Assembly: GCA_030150135.1 (NCBI GenBank)
Contig: JASLGO010000018.1
Span: 1-56,232 of the forward strand
Origin: Aquirhabdus sp.
GTDB taxonomy: Bacteria; Pseudomonadota; Gammaproteobacteria; Pseudomonadales; Moraxellaceae
Reading direction: 5' to 3'
Length of the DNA stretch: 56,232 bases
Below the pieces are notes generated by a model. The model saw only the letters and a list, made by a program, of their open reading frames with translations, did not search any database and was not told where the DNA came from. The position numbers and the translations under genes are program-made. Shown piece after piece: positions 17,800 through 26,388 of this stretch; positions within the stretch are counted from its first letter, which is position 1, and each line of letters starts with the position of its first letter.

Positions 17800-18450
17800 A
17801 TGACCACATCATTATCCTCTGCGCCGAATGCTGTAATCGGTGGTTTGGGGCGACCAAAAGACTTGGCTAAGCGAGCCGCAATCTTGTTGGCGGCAAAAGA
17901 CCTATTTTTACGGTTAGGCTATGATGGATGCAGCATGGATGCGATTGCAGCCGAAGCAAAAGTATCTAAATTGACGGTGTATAGTCATTTTAATGACAAG
18001 GAAACTTTATTTGCGGCGGCAATTGAGGCGCATTGTATTAATCATTTACCGCCATCACTCTTTGATTTGGCTGAACATGCGTCAATTTCAGATGTGCTAT
18101 TTGCTTTGGCTTCTCGGTTTCAACAGTTGATTAATAACCAAGAGTCGACGGAGTTACATCGATTACTTGTGACACTTGCAGTGCAAAATCCTGAAAAAAC
18201 GAGATTATTTTATAATGCAGGTCCACAGCGAACGTTGAATGAGACCGCACGTTTATTTGAGCAGGCTCATCAACAAGGTAAACTCAATATTCCTGATTGT
18301 GTGATGGCAGCGGAATATTTTTTGGCTGCGTTTACGGGATGTACCCAACTTCGTTTGATTTTAGCGATTGATGACGCGGAAGATAGGGCGGCAGGCGAGC
18401 GTTATGTGCGCGAAGTCGTACAACGCTTCGTTCGCGCCTATAGCGTATAA
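17800..18450 (+). CDS. TetR/AcrR-family transcriptional regulator
   Basis: A 216-residue regulator. The N-terminal helix-turn-helix spans about residues 25-75 (AILLAAKDLFLRLGYDGCSMDAIAAEAKVSKLTVYSHF pattern) with the recognition helix VSKLTVYSHF. The C-terminal ligand-binding part (about 85-210) matches the TetR_C domain seen in AefR-like and AcrR-like proteins. It is divergent from the RND operon with a palindromic site between them, so it is likely the local repressor, released by a pump substrate. It converges with the endonuclease gene, with only 6 bp between stop codons. Confidence 0.9.
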   Translation: MTTSLSSAPNAVIGGLGRPKDLAKRAAILLAAKDLFLRLGYDGCSMDAIAAEAKVSKLTVYSHFNDKETLFAAAIEAHCINHLPPSLFDLAEHASISDVLFALASRFQQLINNQESTELHRLLVTLAVQNPEKTRLFYNAGPQRTLNETARLFEQAHQQGKLNIPDCVMAAEYFLAAFTGCTQLRLILAIDDAEDRAAGERYVREVVQRFVRAYSV

Positions 18451-18456
18451 ATTAAT

Positions 18457-19443
18457 CTATTCATTTTGCCAGAGCGCCTTCCACATTCGCGTGAGTAGTC
18501 CTCGCACGGCAGCTTGCGTCTGAGAACTCTCTGAAACGCCGTAATACTTCACTGAACCATTGTGATTTAGTGTCGTGGAAGCATTTGTTTCTCGATGATT
18601 AATTTCGCCTTGTCGAATGCCCATTTTGGTGGATAAGGGCATGTTGACGCGCTGTTGCTTGATCTGAGTGGGCAAACTAGGAAATAAGTCTAAGCCAATC
18701 TTTTCATTGAGTTCTGCGAGTGAAATGACATTAACCTGACCTGACGCATCGTTGGGCGAGAAATAAACTCCAGCGGCTTGACGTTTTGGGAAATAAACGA
18801 CCTTATAAATGTCAGAAGGTACAAGGACATTGCCAATTTTGCGAATTTGATTACCACGAAACGCTGCGCCTGTGATGACGTAAGCATCGCCTTCCTGTTT
18901 GATTAGTTCTCGAGTTGCCTCTTCGAGTAAACGCCATGGATTTTGATTGTTATAACTATTTTGCGGAACGATATTGGCGAGAGAAAAGCTGTTAAATTGC
19001 TGCTCACGAGTTCCCATGTCGCCGTTGGGTGACATATGTCCTCGATCAAATCCGCTACCCTTATAATCCCCTAACGTCGCACGTTGATCAAAAGGAAGTT
19101 GATTTTCTTCGTGAAAGTTGTTTTGCCGCGGCAAATGTTCTGCACGCTCAAGGCGATCCTTAGTCAGATGCTCTGCTGACCAGAGTGGCGTACGAGTAAT
19201 CCCAGAATACATGACAGTAAAACCATCAAAGCATAATTCAGTTGTTCCACGTGATAATGCGGGATTGATAAAGTTCGGAGCATCACCTTGATAATAATTT
19301 TCGAGGCATGACGGATGGGTTGATTGGTTGGTACGAGGTGAGAAATCCGCAAACGCCTTAGATTCAATTACTGCGCTTAAAACCAGACTGGACAAAACAA
19401 GATAACGAAGAAACATGAGAACTCTATAAATGAATAAAACCAC
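18457..19443 (-). CDS. Secreted DNA/RNA non-specific endonuclease
   Basis: A sugar-non-specific nuclease of the NUC1/EndA/Serratia-nuclease superfamily. The beta-beta-alpha-metal motif DRGHMSPN is intact with D133-R134-G135-H136 (catalytic His and the Arg/Asp of the DRGH signature), and the downstream metal-binding asparagine region NIVPQNSYNNQNPW is present. The N-terminus is a signal peptide (hydrophobic MFLRYLVLSSLVLSAV, then Ala-rich cleavage region), so it acts in the periplasm or outside. An internal ATG at residue 10 gives a more typical signal peptide. Possible roles are nutrient nucleic acid use, degradation of extracellular DNA or exclusion of incoming DNA. Confidence 0.88.
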   Translation of the reverse strand: MVLFIYRVLMFLRYLVLSSLVLSAVIESKAFADFSPRTNQSTHPSCLENYYQGDAPNFINPALSRGTTELCFDGFTVMYSGITRTPLWSAEHLTKDRLERAEHLPRQNNFHEENQLPFDQRATLGDYKGSGFDRGHMSPNGDMGTREQQFNSFSLANIVPQNSYNNQNPWRLLEEATRELIKQEGDAYVITGAAFRGNQIRKIGNVLVPSDIYKVVYFPKRQAAGVYFSPNDASGQVNVISLAELNEKIGLDLFPSLPTQIKQQRVNMPLSTKMGIRQGEINHRETNASTTLNHNGSVKYYGVSESSQTQAAVRGLLTRMWKALWQNE

Positions 19444-19459
19444 AGACTGACTTAAAACA

Positions 19460-19493
19460 AAAAGACAAAGCAGAATGAACGGCTTTGTCTTTT
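19460..19493 (-). terminator. Terminator of kup
   Basis: A perfect 12-bp stem AAAAGACAAAGC / GCTTTGTCTTTT with a 10-nt loop lies between the kup stop (19512) and the endonuclease start (19443) and carries a T-tract on the minus strand. Confidence 0.85.
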
Positions 19494-19511
19494 ATAGAAC
19501 AATAGTGAGCA

Positions 19512-21401
19512 TTAAATCTCGATTTGACTACCCATTTCCACGACGCGATTGGTCGGAATCTGAAAGAAATCACTCACAGCACTGGTATTGCGAGACATGG
19601 AAATAAACAACTTCTCACGCCATGGCGCCATCCCATCACCGACTGTATGCAAGATTCGTTCGCGAGAAACAAAGAAGCTGATCATCATCATATCAAACGG
19701 TAAATGAAGTAATGCTAAGCCTTGCTCTACAACGACAGGTACGTTCGGCTGTTCTTTGAATCCGTAACGCGCGACCAAACGATAGAATCGTTCATTAATT
19801 CGTTCAACAGTCACTCGTGATTCATCATTCACATAAGGAATATCTTCAGTGATGACCGTCATGAGAACGTTTGTCTCGTGTAAGATTTTGTTGTGTTTAA
19901 GATTGTGTAGTAGAGCATGGGGAACAACAGTTTGACTGGCTGTTAAAAATACCGCAGTACCTTTGACGGTATGTGCTGAACTGGTGACACTATTTACAAA
20001 AAGATCAAGTGGTAGTGTATCTTTTTGGAGCTTTGACAGCAGAAGGTCGCGTCCGCGTTTCCATGTCATCATAATTGTAAAGGCAATACTACCTACAAGT
20101 AATGGGAACCAGCCGCCTGCGAATATTTTTAGCGAACTTGCACCAAAGAACACCAGATCAAGCGTAAAGAATGGCAAGACAATCAAAGCGACCTTTACAG
20201 ATTTCCAGCGCCATTTGTTGTACATCACAAAGCTAACTAGTAATGTGTCGCACATCATAGTCATTGTAACTGCTAGACCATACGCAGAAGCAAGATTGGA
20301 ACTTGATTTAAATAAAACGACCAGAACAATAATAGAGCCAAGCAATAACCAATTCAAAAAAGGAATATAAATTTGTCCAATTTCTGATTCTGAAGTGTGT
20401 GACACCGTAAAGCGTGGTAAGTAACCTAACTGCATCGCTTGTCTAGCGATAGAAAATACCCCTGAAATGACAGCCTGTGATGCAATGACCGTAGCAATTG
20501 TTGCCAAGACGATCATTGGATATAGACCTAATTCGGGAACAAGATTAAAAAAAGGATTGTTAATTGCAGTAGGATCACGCAATAACAATGCGCCTTGACC
20601 CGCATAATTGAGTAATAATGATGGTAAAACGACGAAGAACCAAGCCATCTGAATTGGTTTACGACCAAAATGTCCCATATCTGCGTAGAGTGCTTCACCA
20701 CCTGTGATAGTGAGGACAACCGCACTCATGGTTAAAAATGATCCAGCAGGATGGTTGACGATAAATAGACCAGCCCAGTAAGGATTTACCATGCCAAGAA
20801 TAGCAGGGTTTTTCATGATGCTGAGGATCCCTGTGAATCCTATAGAAATAAACCAAAGCAATGTCACAGGACCAAAAAAACGCCCTACAGATCCTGTCCC
20901 TTTTCGTTGAATAACGAATAATCCAATTAATACTGCAATTGTTATCGGAATAACAAAAGGTGCAAATACGGGTGTTGCAATCTCTAATCCTTCAACTGCT
21001 GAAAGAACAGATACAGCTGGCGTAATAATGCCATCACCAAAAAATAAAGCAGCGCCAAAAAGACCAATTCCGATCAATGCTGCACGCGTTTTTGATCCTA
21101 ACCGTTTATTGCGTAAACTGAGCGCCAAGAGCGCCATGATACCGCCTTCGCCGTTATTATTTGCATGCATGATGATAGCGACGTATTTAATCGACACCAC
21201 AATCATGAGTGACCAAAAAATTAATGACAGCACGCCCAGTATGTTGCCGTGGGTGAGTGCGATGCCATGGGTCACATGAAAACATTCTTTTAATGCGTAA
21301 AGCGGGCTTGTACCGATATCCCCAAATACAATACCTAATGCGGCAAGAGTCAACGCTGACATTGCTTGGCGTTGCTGAGAGTCTTGCATATCACTATCCA
21401 A
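19512..21401 (-). CDS. kup: Kup low-affinity potassium transporter
   Basis: A K+/H+ symporter of the KUP/HAK/KT family in the inner membrane. It has 629 residues, about twelve TM helices in the first 430 residues, and a C-terminal cytoplasmic domain. Diagnostic stretches are GIVFGDIGTSPLYALKE (about residues 20-36), the acidic/gly-rich NNGEGGIMAL, and FGDGIITPAVSVLSAVEGL (about 120-138). The 629-residue length and order fit bacterial Kup. It stands alone, with its own terminator. A small inverted repeat at 21439-21459 precedes its start and could be regulatory. Confidence 0.96.
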   Translation of the reverse strand: MDSDMQDSQQRQAMSALTLAALGIVFGDIGTSPLYALKECFHVTHGIALTHGNILGVLSLIFWSLMIVVSIKYVAIIMHANNNGEGGIMALLALSLRNKRLGSKTRAALIGIGLFGAALFFGDGIITPAVSVLSAVEGLEIATPVFAPFVIPITIAVLIGLFVIQRKGTGSVGRFFGPVTLLWFISIGFTGILSIMKNPAILGMVNPYWAGLFIVNHPAGSFLTMSAVVLTITGGEALYADMGHFGRKPIQMAWFFVVLPSLLLNYAGQGALLLRDPTAINNPFFNLVPELGLYPMIVLATIATVIASQAVISGVFSIARQAMQLGYLPRFTVSHTSESEIGQIYIPFLNWLLLGSIIVLVVLFKSSSNLASAYGLAVTMTMMCDTLLVSFVMYNKWRWKSVKVALIVLPFFTLDLVFFGASSLKIFAGGWFPLLVGSIAFTIMMTWKRGRDLLLSKLQKDTLPLDLFVNSVTSSAHTVKGTAVFLTASQTVVPHALLHNLKHNKILHETNVLMTVITEDIPYVNDESRVTVERINERFYRLVARYGFKEQPNVPVVVEQGLALLHLPFDMMMISFFVSRERILHTVGDGMAPWREKLFISMSRNTSAVSDFFQIPTNRVVEMGSQIEI

Positions 21402-21438
21402 TCTATACTAATGTGTACATGTTAGCATCGAATAGTTA

Positions 21439-21459
21439 TAGGACACAGTTTATGTCCTA
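21439..21459. repeat. Inverted repeat upstream of kup
   Basis: TAGGACA (21439-21445) and TGTCCTA (21453-21459) are perfect 7-bp arms around a 7-nt spacer, 38 bp before the kup start and 51 bp before tRNA-Ser(GGA). Confidence 0.4.
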
Positions 21460-21470
21460 AAAAATTCCGA

Positions 21471-21500
21471 TTGGCTTTGGCTAGGTTTTTCGTTAGACTA
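21471..21500 (+). promoter_or_regulatory. Candidate promoter of tRNA-Ser(GGA)
   Basis: TTGGCT (21471-21476), 18-bp spacer, TAGACT (21495-21500), then ACCGCCCC, a GC-rich discriminator like that of the other tRNA promoters here. Confidence 0.5.
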
Positions 21501-21509
21501 CCGCCCCTT

Positions 21510-21600
21510 GGTGAGGTGTCCGAGTGGTTGAAGGAGCACGCCTGGAAAGTGTGTATACGCTAATACCGTATCGAGGGTTCGAATCCCTCTCTCACCGCCA
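21510..21600 (+). tRNA. tRNA-Ser (anticodon GGA)
   Basis: A 91-nt class II tRNA with long variable arm. Acceptor GGTGAGG pairs with TCTCACC (one G-U), discriminator G, CCA encoded. Anticodon loop CTGGAAA with GGA at 21544-21546. It reads UCC and UCU. It is the last feature before the polysaccharide locus. Confidence 0.97.
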
Positions 21601-21630
21601 ATTTCTACCACATATTCTAGTGTGGGATTT

Positions 21631-21667
21631 AAAACCTCAGTAATTGCAAAATTCTGAGGTTTTTTAT
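21631..21667 (+). terminator. Terminator of tRNA-Ser(GGA)
   Basis: AAAACCTCAG / CTGAGGTTTT stem, continued inward by AATT/AATT around a GCAA loop, then a run of T. Confidence 0.88.
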
Positions 21668-21869
21668 ATTGGATAATGACTACATTCGATATATCAATAA
21701 GACAATCAGAAGAGTGTATTTTTTTACAGTGATAACAATCGGATAATATTCAAATTGAGTTGGTTTAATTCAAGTTAATGGTTTTTTTTGTTGTGATCGT
21801 ATAAGTACTAATAAAAAATATAGTGAGTTCAGCGGTTTGGAGTTTTTGTTGATTTTGGTTGGTTAACGA

Positions 21870-21897
21870 TTGTTAATGTTGTGTGCGTTTCTAAAAT
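21870..21897 (+). promoter_or_regulatory. Candidate promoter in the wza leader
   Basis: TTGTTA (21870-21875), 16-bp spacer, TAAAAT (21892-21897). It would start an RNA near 21904 that either ends at the hairpin 22049-22086 or reads on into wza. Confidence 0.45.
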
Positions 21898-22048
21898 GGT
21901 CCGATATGTGTAGAATATATGCGGAAATCAATAGGTATTTTTAAGATTTATAGCGCATTTTAAACTATATTTTATTATTTGTTGATGCAGCATATTTTTT
22001 GTTTCCTGTTTTATTTCGGTGGTATGGTAGTCCATTTATATTTGATTG

Positions 22049-22086
22049 AAAAGGCCCTTTGTTTTCAGCATAAGGTCCTTTTTTTT
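22049..22086 (+). terminator. Terminator or attenuator in the wza leader
   Basis: Left arm AAAAGGCCCTT (22049-22059), 12-nt loop, right arm AAGGTCCTTTT (22072-22082) with one mismatch, ending in eight T. No gene precedes it after the tRNA-Ser terminator, so it should end a short leader RNA. Confidence 0.6.
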
Positions 22087-22343
22087 GCAAAAAATAATTA
22101 ATAGTTATCCATTTTTGGTTTTTAAATTGCTTGGTGAATTGGGTGTGGCGGTGAGATGGTTGTTTTTGTGTTAAGAGTGAGCGATCGCGTGTTCTAATTT
22201 GGGCGTTAGGTAAAAGAATATATTGTAAAAAGACTGAGCTGAGTTTATTTAATATAAAGTGAATGTTTTTAGATTGTGTTTTTATATTTAAATGTATGCT
22301 ATGTGGTTGCGGTAAAAATCATTTGTTTTAGGATATTTGAAGT

Positions 22344-23447
22344 ATGTTGAGAATGACGAAGTGTGCGGCTATTTCATTATCTATCACTCTTTTATCGGCG
22401 TGTGCGCTTGCGCCAGGGATGCGAGTTGGGGATTTGCCTCCTTCTGGAAAATTGCTTTTGGCAAACGGTTTGAATGTCCAAGTTGATCAAATCACGACGA
22501 ATGCGTTGCCTGTGTCGAGCGATCAGACAATATCTTCAGATACACGTTCTTTATTTAATCATAATCCTTATCCTATTTATTTGCTGGCATCGGGGGATAT
22601 ACTTAGTATTAATTTGTGGGCTAATCCAGAGATTACGCCGCCAGCCGCGTCTGGAAATGCCGCATTAGCTTCAGGTTTTACTATTGATCAATCTGGCTAT
22701 ATCTCTTTCCCAATGATTGGGCGTATCAAAGCACAAGGTGAATCTTTGGAGAGTTTCACGTCGCTGCTGCAGAAACGACTTGCTGTCTATTTAAAACAAC
22801 CTGATGCGCAGGTTCGGGTTCTGGTTTATGCAGGGCATAAGTTTAATATTGATGGTGCTGTCAAGATGCCAGGGCAATATCCAATGTCCGAGCAGCCAAC
22901 AAGTATGTATGCGGCATTAACAAACGCTGGTGGCGCATTGGAGAGTGGGGATATTAATAATATCGTGTTAACTCGAGATGGTAAGTCTTATCAGCTTCGT
23001 TTGCTCGAGTTAGAGCACAGTAAATTGTCTTTGAATTCGTTGTTCTTAAAAGACGGTGATAGTGTTCATGTTTATTCAAAAGAGAATCGTAAGATCTATT
23101 TATTGGGCGAAGCTGGAGCGCCTACTCCTTTTATAATTCCTGAACAAGGCATGAGTTTGGCGAATCTGGTTGGCGAGGGGCGGGGGTTGAGTCCAGTTAG
23201 CGCTAACCCTGCAATGGTTTATGTCGTTCGTGATGATGCTGGACAAAATTTAACGCATATTTATCATGTTGACTTATCTTCGTTGGCCAATATGGCTTTG
23301 GCGAGTCGCTTCACAATGCGACCAAATGATATTGTTTATGTTGATGCTTCTGGATTGGCTCGATGGAGTCGTGTGCTTAATCTACTCTTGCCGTCCGCTC
23401 AAGGTCTGGCTTCATTGAGTACTGCGGGGTACTATGGTAAACAGTAA
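22344..23447 (+). CDS. wza: Polysaccharide export outer-membrane lipoprotein Wza
   Basis: Forms the octameric outer-membrane channel through which the capsular polymer leaves the cell. The N-terminus is a lipoprotein signal (ISLSITLLSACALAPG) with the lipobox cysteine near residue 20. It is followed by the polysaccharide-export domain (about 75-165, with the family stretch LASGDILSINLWANPEITP) and SLBB domains (about 168-340, with FNIDGAVKMPGQYPM and KIYLLGEAGAPTPF). The C-terminal helix that spans the membrane is present (ARWSRVLNLLLPSAQGL). Length 367 fits the Wza family. AGGA at 22330 precedes the ATG. First gene of the locus. Confidence 0.95.
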   Translation: MLRMTKCAAISLSITLLSACALAPGMRVGDLPPSGKLLLANGLNVQVDQITTNALPVSSDQTISSDTRSLFNHNPYPIYLLASGDILSINLWANPEITPPAASGNAALASGFTIDQSGYISFPMIGRIKAQGESLESFTSLLQKRLAVYLKQPDAQVRVLVYAGHKFNIDGAVKMPGQYPMSEQPTSMYAALTNAGGALESGDINNIVLTRDGKSYQLRLLELEHSKLSLNSLFLKDGDSVHVYSKENRKIYLLGEAGAPTPFIIPEQGMSLANLVGEGRGLSPVSANPAMVYVVRDDAGQNLTHIYHVDLSSLANMALASRFTMRPNDIVYVDASGLARWSRVLNLLLPSAQGLASLSTAGYYGKQ

Positions 23448-23465
23448 GAATGTAGGCATAATTTT

Positions 23466-23897
23466 GTGATGAGCTTCCCAAATATTTTGGTTGTCTGTGT
23501 GGGTAATATTTGTCGTAGTCCTATGGCTGAGGCGTTGCTTCGTCAATCGTTTCCACAAAAAAACATATTTTCTGCGGGGTTGGAGGGGTTGGTTGGTCAT
23601 CCAGCAGATCCAATGGCGATTGAGTGTATGCATGAGGAGGGGCTTGATATCTCCTCTCATGTTGCTCGTCGATTGAATTCTGAGATGTTAGTTCGCGCAG
23701 ATCTTATATTTGCGATGAGTACACAACAGGTGCAGGTGATTGAGGAGCGTTGGACATTTAGTAGAGGAAAGGTGTTTAGGCTTTGTCATTGGAGTGATAA
23801 AAACATTCCTGATCCTTATCGAAAAGACAAGTCAGCATTTATATTAGCAAAAAATTTGATCCAAGAGGGTGTGGCTGATTGGAGACTGCATTTATAG
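23466..23897 (+). CDS. wzb: Low-molecular-weight protein-tyrosine phosphatase Wzb
   Basis: Cytoplasmic phosphatase that dephosphorylates the Wzc kinase and so lets polymer assembly cycle. The P-loop CVGNICRSP (Cys10 to Arg16, CX5R, followed by Ser, numbered from the ATG at 23469) is intact, and the general-acid loop DPYRKD is near the C-terminus. The 142-143 residues are normal. Start may be the GTG at 23466 or the adjoining ATG at 23469; the ATG is more likely. It lies between wza and wzc, as in most such loci. Confidence 0.94.
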   Translation: MMSFPNILVVCVGNICRSPMAEALLRQSFPQKNIFSAGLEGLVGHPADPMAIECMHEEGLDISSHVARRLNSEMLVRADLIFAMSTQQVQVIEERWTFSRGKVFRLCHWSDKNIPDPYRKDKSAFILAKNLIQEGVADWRLHL

Positions 23898-24024
23898 AGG
23901 ATTGTAGTGATCTTCATTTGATGCGTGGGGTTGGTTTAAGTTGAAAGAGAGCTCTATTTTTTGCAGTTTTTAAATAATTAGAGCTTATATTTCTAATATT
24001 CATTGAATAAGTGTTGAGTACAGT

Positions 24025-26259
24025 ATGCCTGCAACGAACGAGCAACAAGTAAATCAAATAAATAATGATGAAACTATTGATCTTGGTGAGATGTTTCGTG
24101 TCATTTTCAGTAATTGGAAAATAATAATTGCTTGTATTTCCTTGGCCGTTTTTTTTGCTGTTATTTATTTGCGTGAGGCAAAGCTCATTTATTCGGTTGA
24201 TGGTTTGGTGCAAATTGAAGACAATCAAAGCGGGTCTGACCTATTGCTTGGGGCGCTGGGCGGGGTTTCTGGTGGTTTGTCTAATTTGGCTGGATTGTCA
24301 GGTAAATCTCCTGCTGACACTGAGATTCAGTTATTGAGATCTCGCTTTGTGTTAGGTCGTGTTATTCATAATTTGAACCTTGATATTGTCCTGACGAGTG
24401 ATCAAGACAAGTGGTACAAGCGACTCTTTCATTCGAGTTCTGAGCGGGTGCGTAACACAAAAGAAGGTGTTTATTACTCAACAGATGGGCTGTCTTTCCA
24501 GATCAGTAATGTCGATATTCCTTTTTCGCTATTGGGGCAAACTTTTCAACTGAAATTTTTGGGTGATGGTAAATATACGGTCGAGCTCGTTGATAAGTCT
24601 AAAATTCCTGGTTTTGAGAATCAGCCATTAATTACGGGTACAGTGGGTCAACAGTTAAGCCAACCATTAGGTGATGGAACTTTACAATTATTTATAAAAC
24701 AGAGTGAGCACCAGAGGGGTTCGGTTTATTTACGAAAAATGAGTCTGCTTGGTGCGGTCAAAGATATTAATGATAATTTAATGATTAGTGAGAAAGGCAA
24801 ACAGACTGGCGTGTTGTCTTTAGTTTATGGTGGAGATCAGGATCGTATTGTCCAAACGCTTAATGAAATTATGCGAGTCTATCTCGAGCAGAATATTGAT
24901 AATCGTACTGAGGAAACGCAACATACTTTAGATTTTTTAGAGCGCCAGCTTCCTCAATCGAAAGCTGAATTGGAAGCAGCAGAAGATCGTTATAATAAAT
25001 TTCGTGAAAAGAATAATACAGTCGATCCAACGCAAGAGGTTCAGCTCTTGTTGCAGCAAAGTGTGGATCTGAAAACAAAGAAGATAGAGTTAGAGCAGCA
25101 GAGTGTTTTGCTGAATCAGAAATATACAGCGCAGTTTCCATTGACGATGCAAGTTAAAGCACAGATGGACGCAATTGACCGCGAGTTACAAGATCTTGAA
25201 TCAAGGGTCACTGCGATACCTGAATTGCAACGTCAATATTTACAAGTTTATCGAGATGTGCAAGTTGATACAGCTTTGTATACGGGACTTTTAAATAGTT
25301 ATCAGCAATTGAAAGTGATGAGAGCTGGTAAAGTGGCGACTGTGCGTATTCTTGATCAAGCAATTCCTTCGGCTATACCTGTAAAACCACAGAAAACTTA
25401 TATTCTAATGTTGTCGATAGTCTGTGGAGCGCTCTTTGGTGGAATTTTGGTGTTACTTAAAACCAAGCTCTTTTCTGGTATTAAGGATTCAGCGCAGATT
25501 GAGGGTAAAACAGCATTGCCTGTACTGGCCACGGTTCCGCGATCATATGCTCAGCGTAAGTTGTATGTTAGACATGCTAAGAAACGAGGCTTGCTTGCGA
25601 ATATAGATCCTGAGGATTTGGCTGTTGAGAGTCTTAGAAGTTTGAGAACGGTCATTCATTTTTCCGCAGCGAAGGCGTGGAACAATGTGATCTTAATTAC
25701 TGGCCCATCTCCTGAAATCGGTAAATCTTTTATTTCTGCAAATTTTGCGGCAGTTTTTGCTCAAATGGGTAAATCTGTTATTTTGATTGATGCAGATATG
25801 CGCCGAGGAACTTTAAGGACTTATTTTACAGCGGAAAGAACCCAAGGGCTGTCTGATTATTTAAAAGATGACCAGATTCAACTTAGTGAGATTGCATTGC
25901 ATACATCAGTTGATGGTCTTGATTTCATTGAGAGAGGAAGTGCTTCAATTAACCCTGCTGAATTATTGTTGACAGAAAGATTTAGGTCACTGATTGAGAC
26001 ATTGTCTGCTCAATATGATTATGTGCTGATTGATTCTCCGCCTGTTTTGGCGGCAACAGATGCTGCGATTATGGCGCAAATCTCAGGCATGACCTTGATG
26101 GTTGCGCGTTATGCGCATACGCATATGAAAGAGTTAGAGATCGCTATTTCACGTTTAACTCAGGCAGGTGCTTCAGTGCATGGTGTTGTGTTTAATGATG
26201 TTCAGGCGGGTGATGGCTATGGCTATCAATATGCTTATCAATATCGCTCGCGGAAATAA
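24025..26259 (+). CDS. wzc: Polysaccharide co-polymerase / tyrosine autokinase Wzc
   Basis: Controls chain length and export of Wzy-type capsules. The Wzz domain with TM1 (about residues 31-50) and TM2 (about 457-476) encloses a large periplasmic part with a coiled coil (about 285-365). The cytoplasmic BY-kinase domain has Walker A GPSPEIGKS (560-568), Walker A' VILIDADMRRG (from 585) and Walker B YVLIDSPP (near 666). The tail ends in five tyrosines at alternate positions (Y732, 734, 736, 738, 740), the autophosphorylation cluster. Its 744 residues fit Wzc. It pairs with Wzb upstream and Wza. Confidence 0.95.
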   Translation: MPATNEQQVNQINNDETIDLGEMFRVIFSNWKIIIACISLAVFFAVIYLREAKLIYSVDGLVQIEDNQSGSDLLLGALGGVSGGLSNLAGLSGKSPADTEIQLLRSRFVLGRVIHNLNLDIVLTSDQDKWYKRLFHSSSERVRNTKEGVYYSTDGLSFQISNVDIPFSLLGQTFQLKFLGDGKYTVELVDKSKIPGFENQPLITGTVGQQLSQPLGDGTLQLFIKQSEHQRGSVYLRKMSLLGAVKDINDNLMISEKGKQTGVLSLVYGGDQDRIVQTLNEIMRVYLEQNIDNRTEETQHTLDFLERQLPQSKAELEAAEDRYNKFREKNNTVDPTQEVQLLLQQSVDLKTKKIELEQQSVLLNQKYTAQFPLTMQVKAQMDAIDRELQDLESRVTAIPELQRQYLQVYRDVQVDTALYTGLLNSYQQLKVMRAGKVATVRILDQAIPSAIPVKPQKTYILMLSIVCGALFGGILVLLKTKLFSGIKDSAQIEGKTALPVLATVPRSYAQRKLYVRHAKKRGLLANIDPEDLAVESLRSLRTVIHFSAAKAWNNVILITGPSPEIGKSFISANFAAVFAQMGKSVILIDADMRRGTLRTYFTAERTQGLSDYLKDDQIQLSEIALHTSVDGLDFIERGSASINPAELLLTERFRSLIETLSAQYDYVLIDSPPVLAATDAAIMAQISGMTLMVARYAHTHMKELEIAISRLTQAGASVHGVVFNDVQAGDGYGYQYAYQYRSRK

Positions 26260-26388
26260 GCTGTGTCTGAACAATTATTAGTTTATTTTTATGCTGAATA
26301 AACATTGTGATTTGTTCTGGGATGGTGAAGTTTCATCATGGATGTTTTTAAATGATTAATCATTTTAATTTAAAAAGGTTGTCCTAAA

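Larger units (their letters stand above)
21668..22343. other. AT-rich leader region of the polysaccharide locus
   Basis: About 680 bp without a supported gene. It holds a promoter candidate at 21870-21897, a terminator-like hairpin at 22049-22086, a GGCGGTGAGAT sequence at 22147-22157 that only loosely resembles an RfaH ops site, and a second promoter candidate near 22274-22302. A long leader is usual for capsule loci. Confidence 0.6.

Noticed and set aside
11460..21600. Identical sequence of about 28 bp at the 3' ends of the two tRNA-Ser genes (11461-11488 and 21573-21600), as direct repeats that could be att sites of a 10-kb element
   Set aside because: The identity is only the T-arm and acceptor stem shared by tRNA-Ser isoacceptors, and there is no integrase or phage gene between; the genes within are ordinary chromosomal ones.
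22147..22157. GGCGGTGAGAT as an RfaH ops element before wza
   Set aside because: It departs from GGCGGTAGNNT at two key positions and lies after the terminator-like hairpin; the match is too weak to call.
22187..22200. GCGATCGC palindrome in the leader as a repeated HIP1-like element
   Set aside because: I saw only one copy; a single 8-mer is not evidence.
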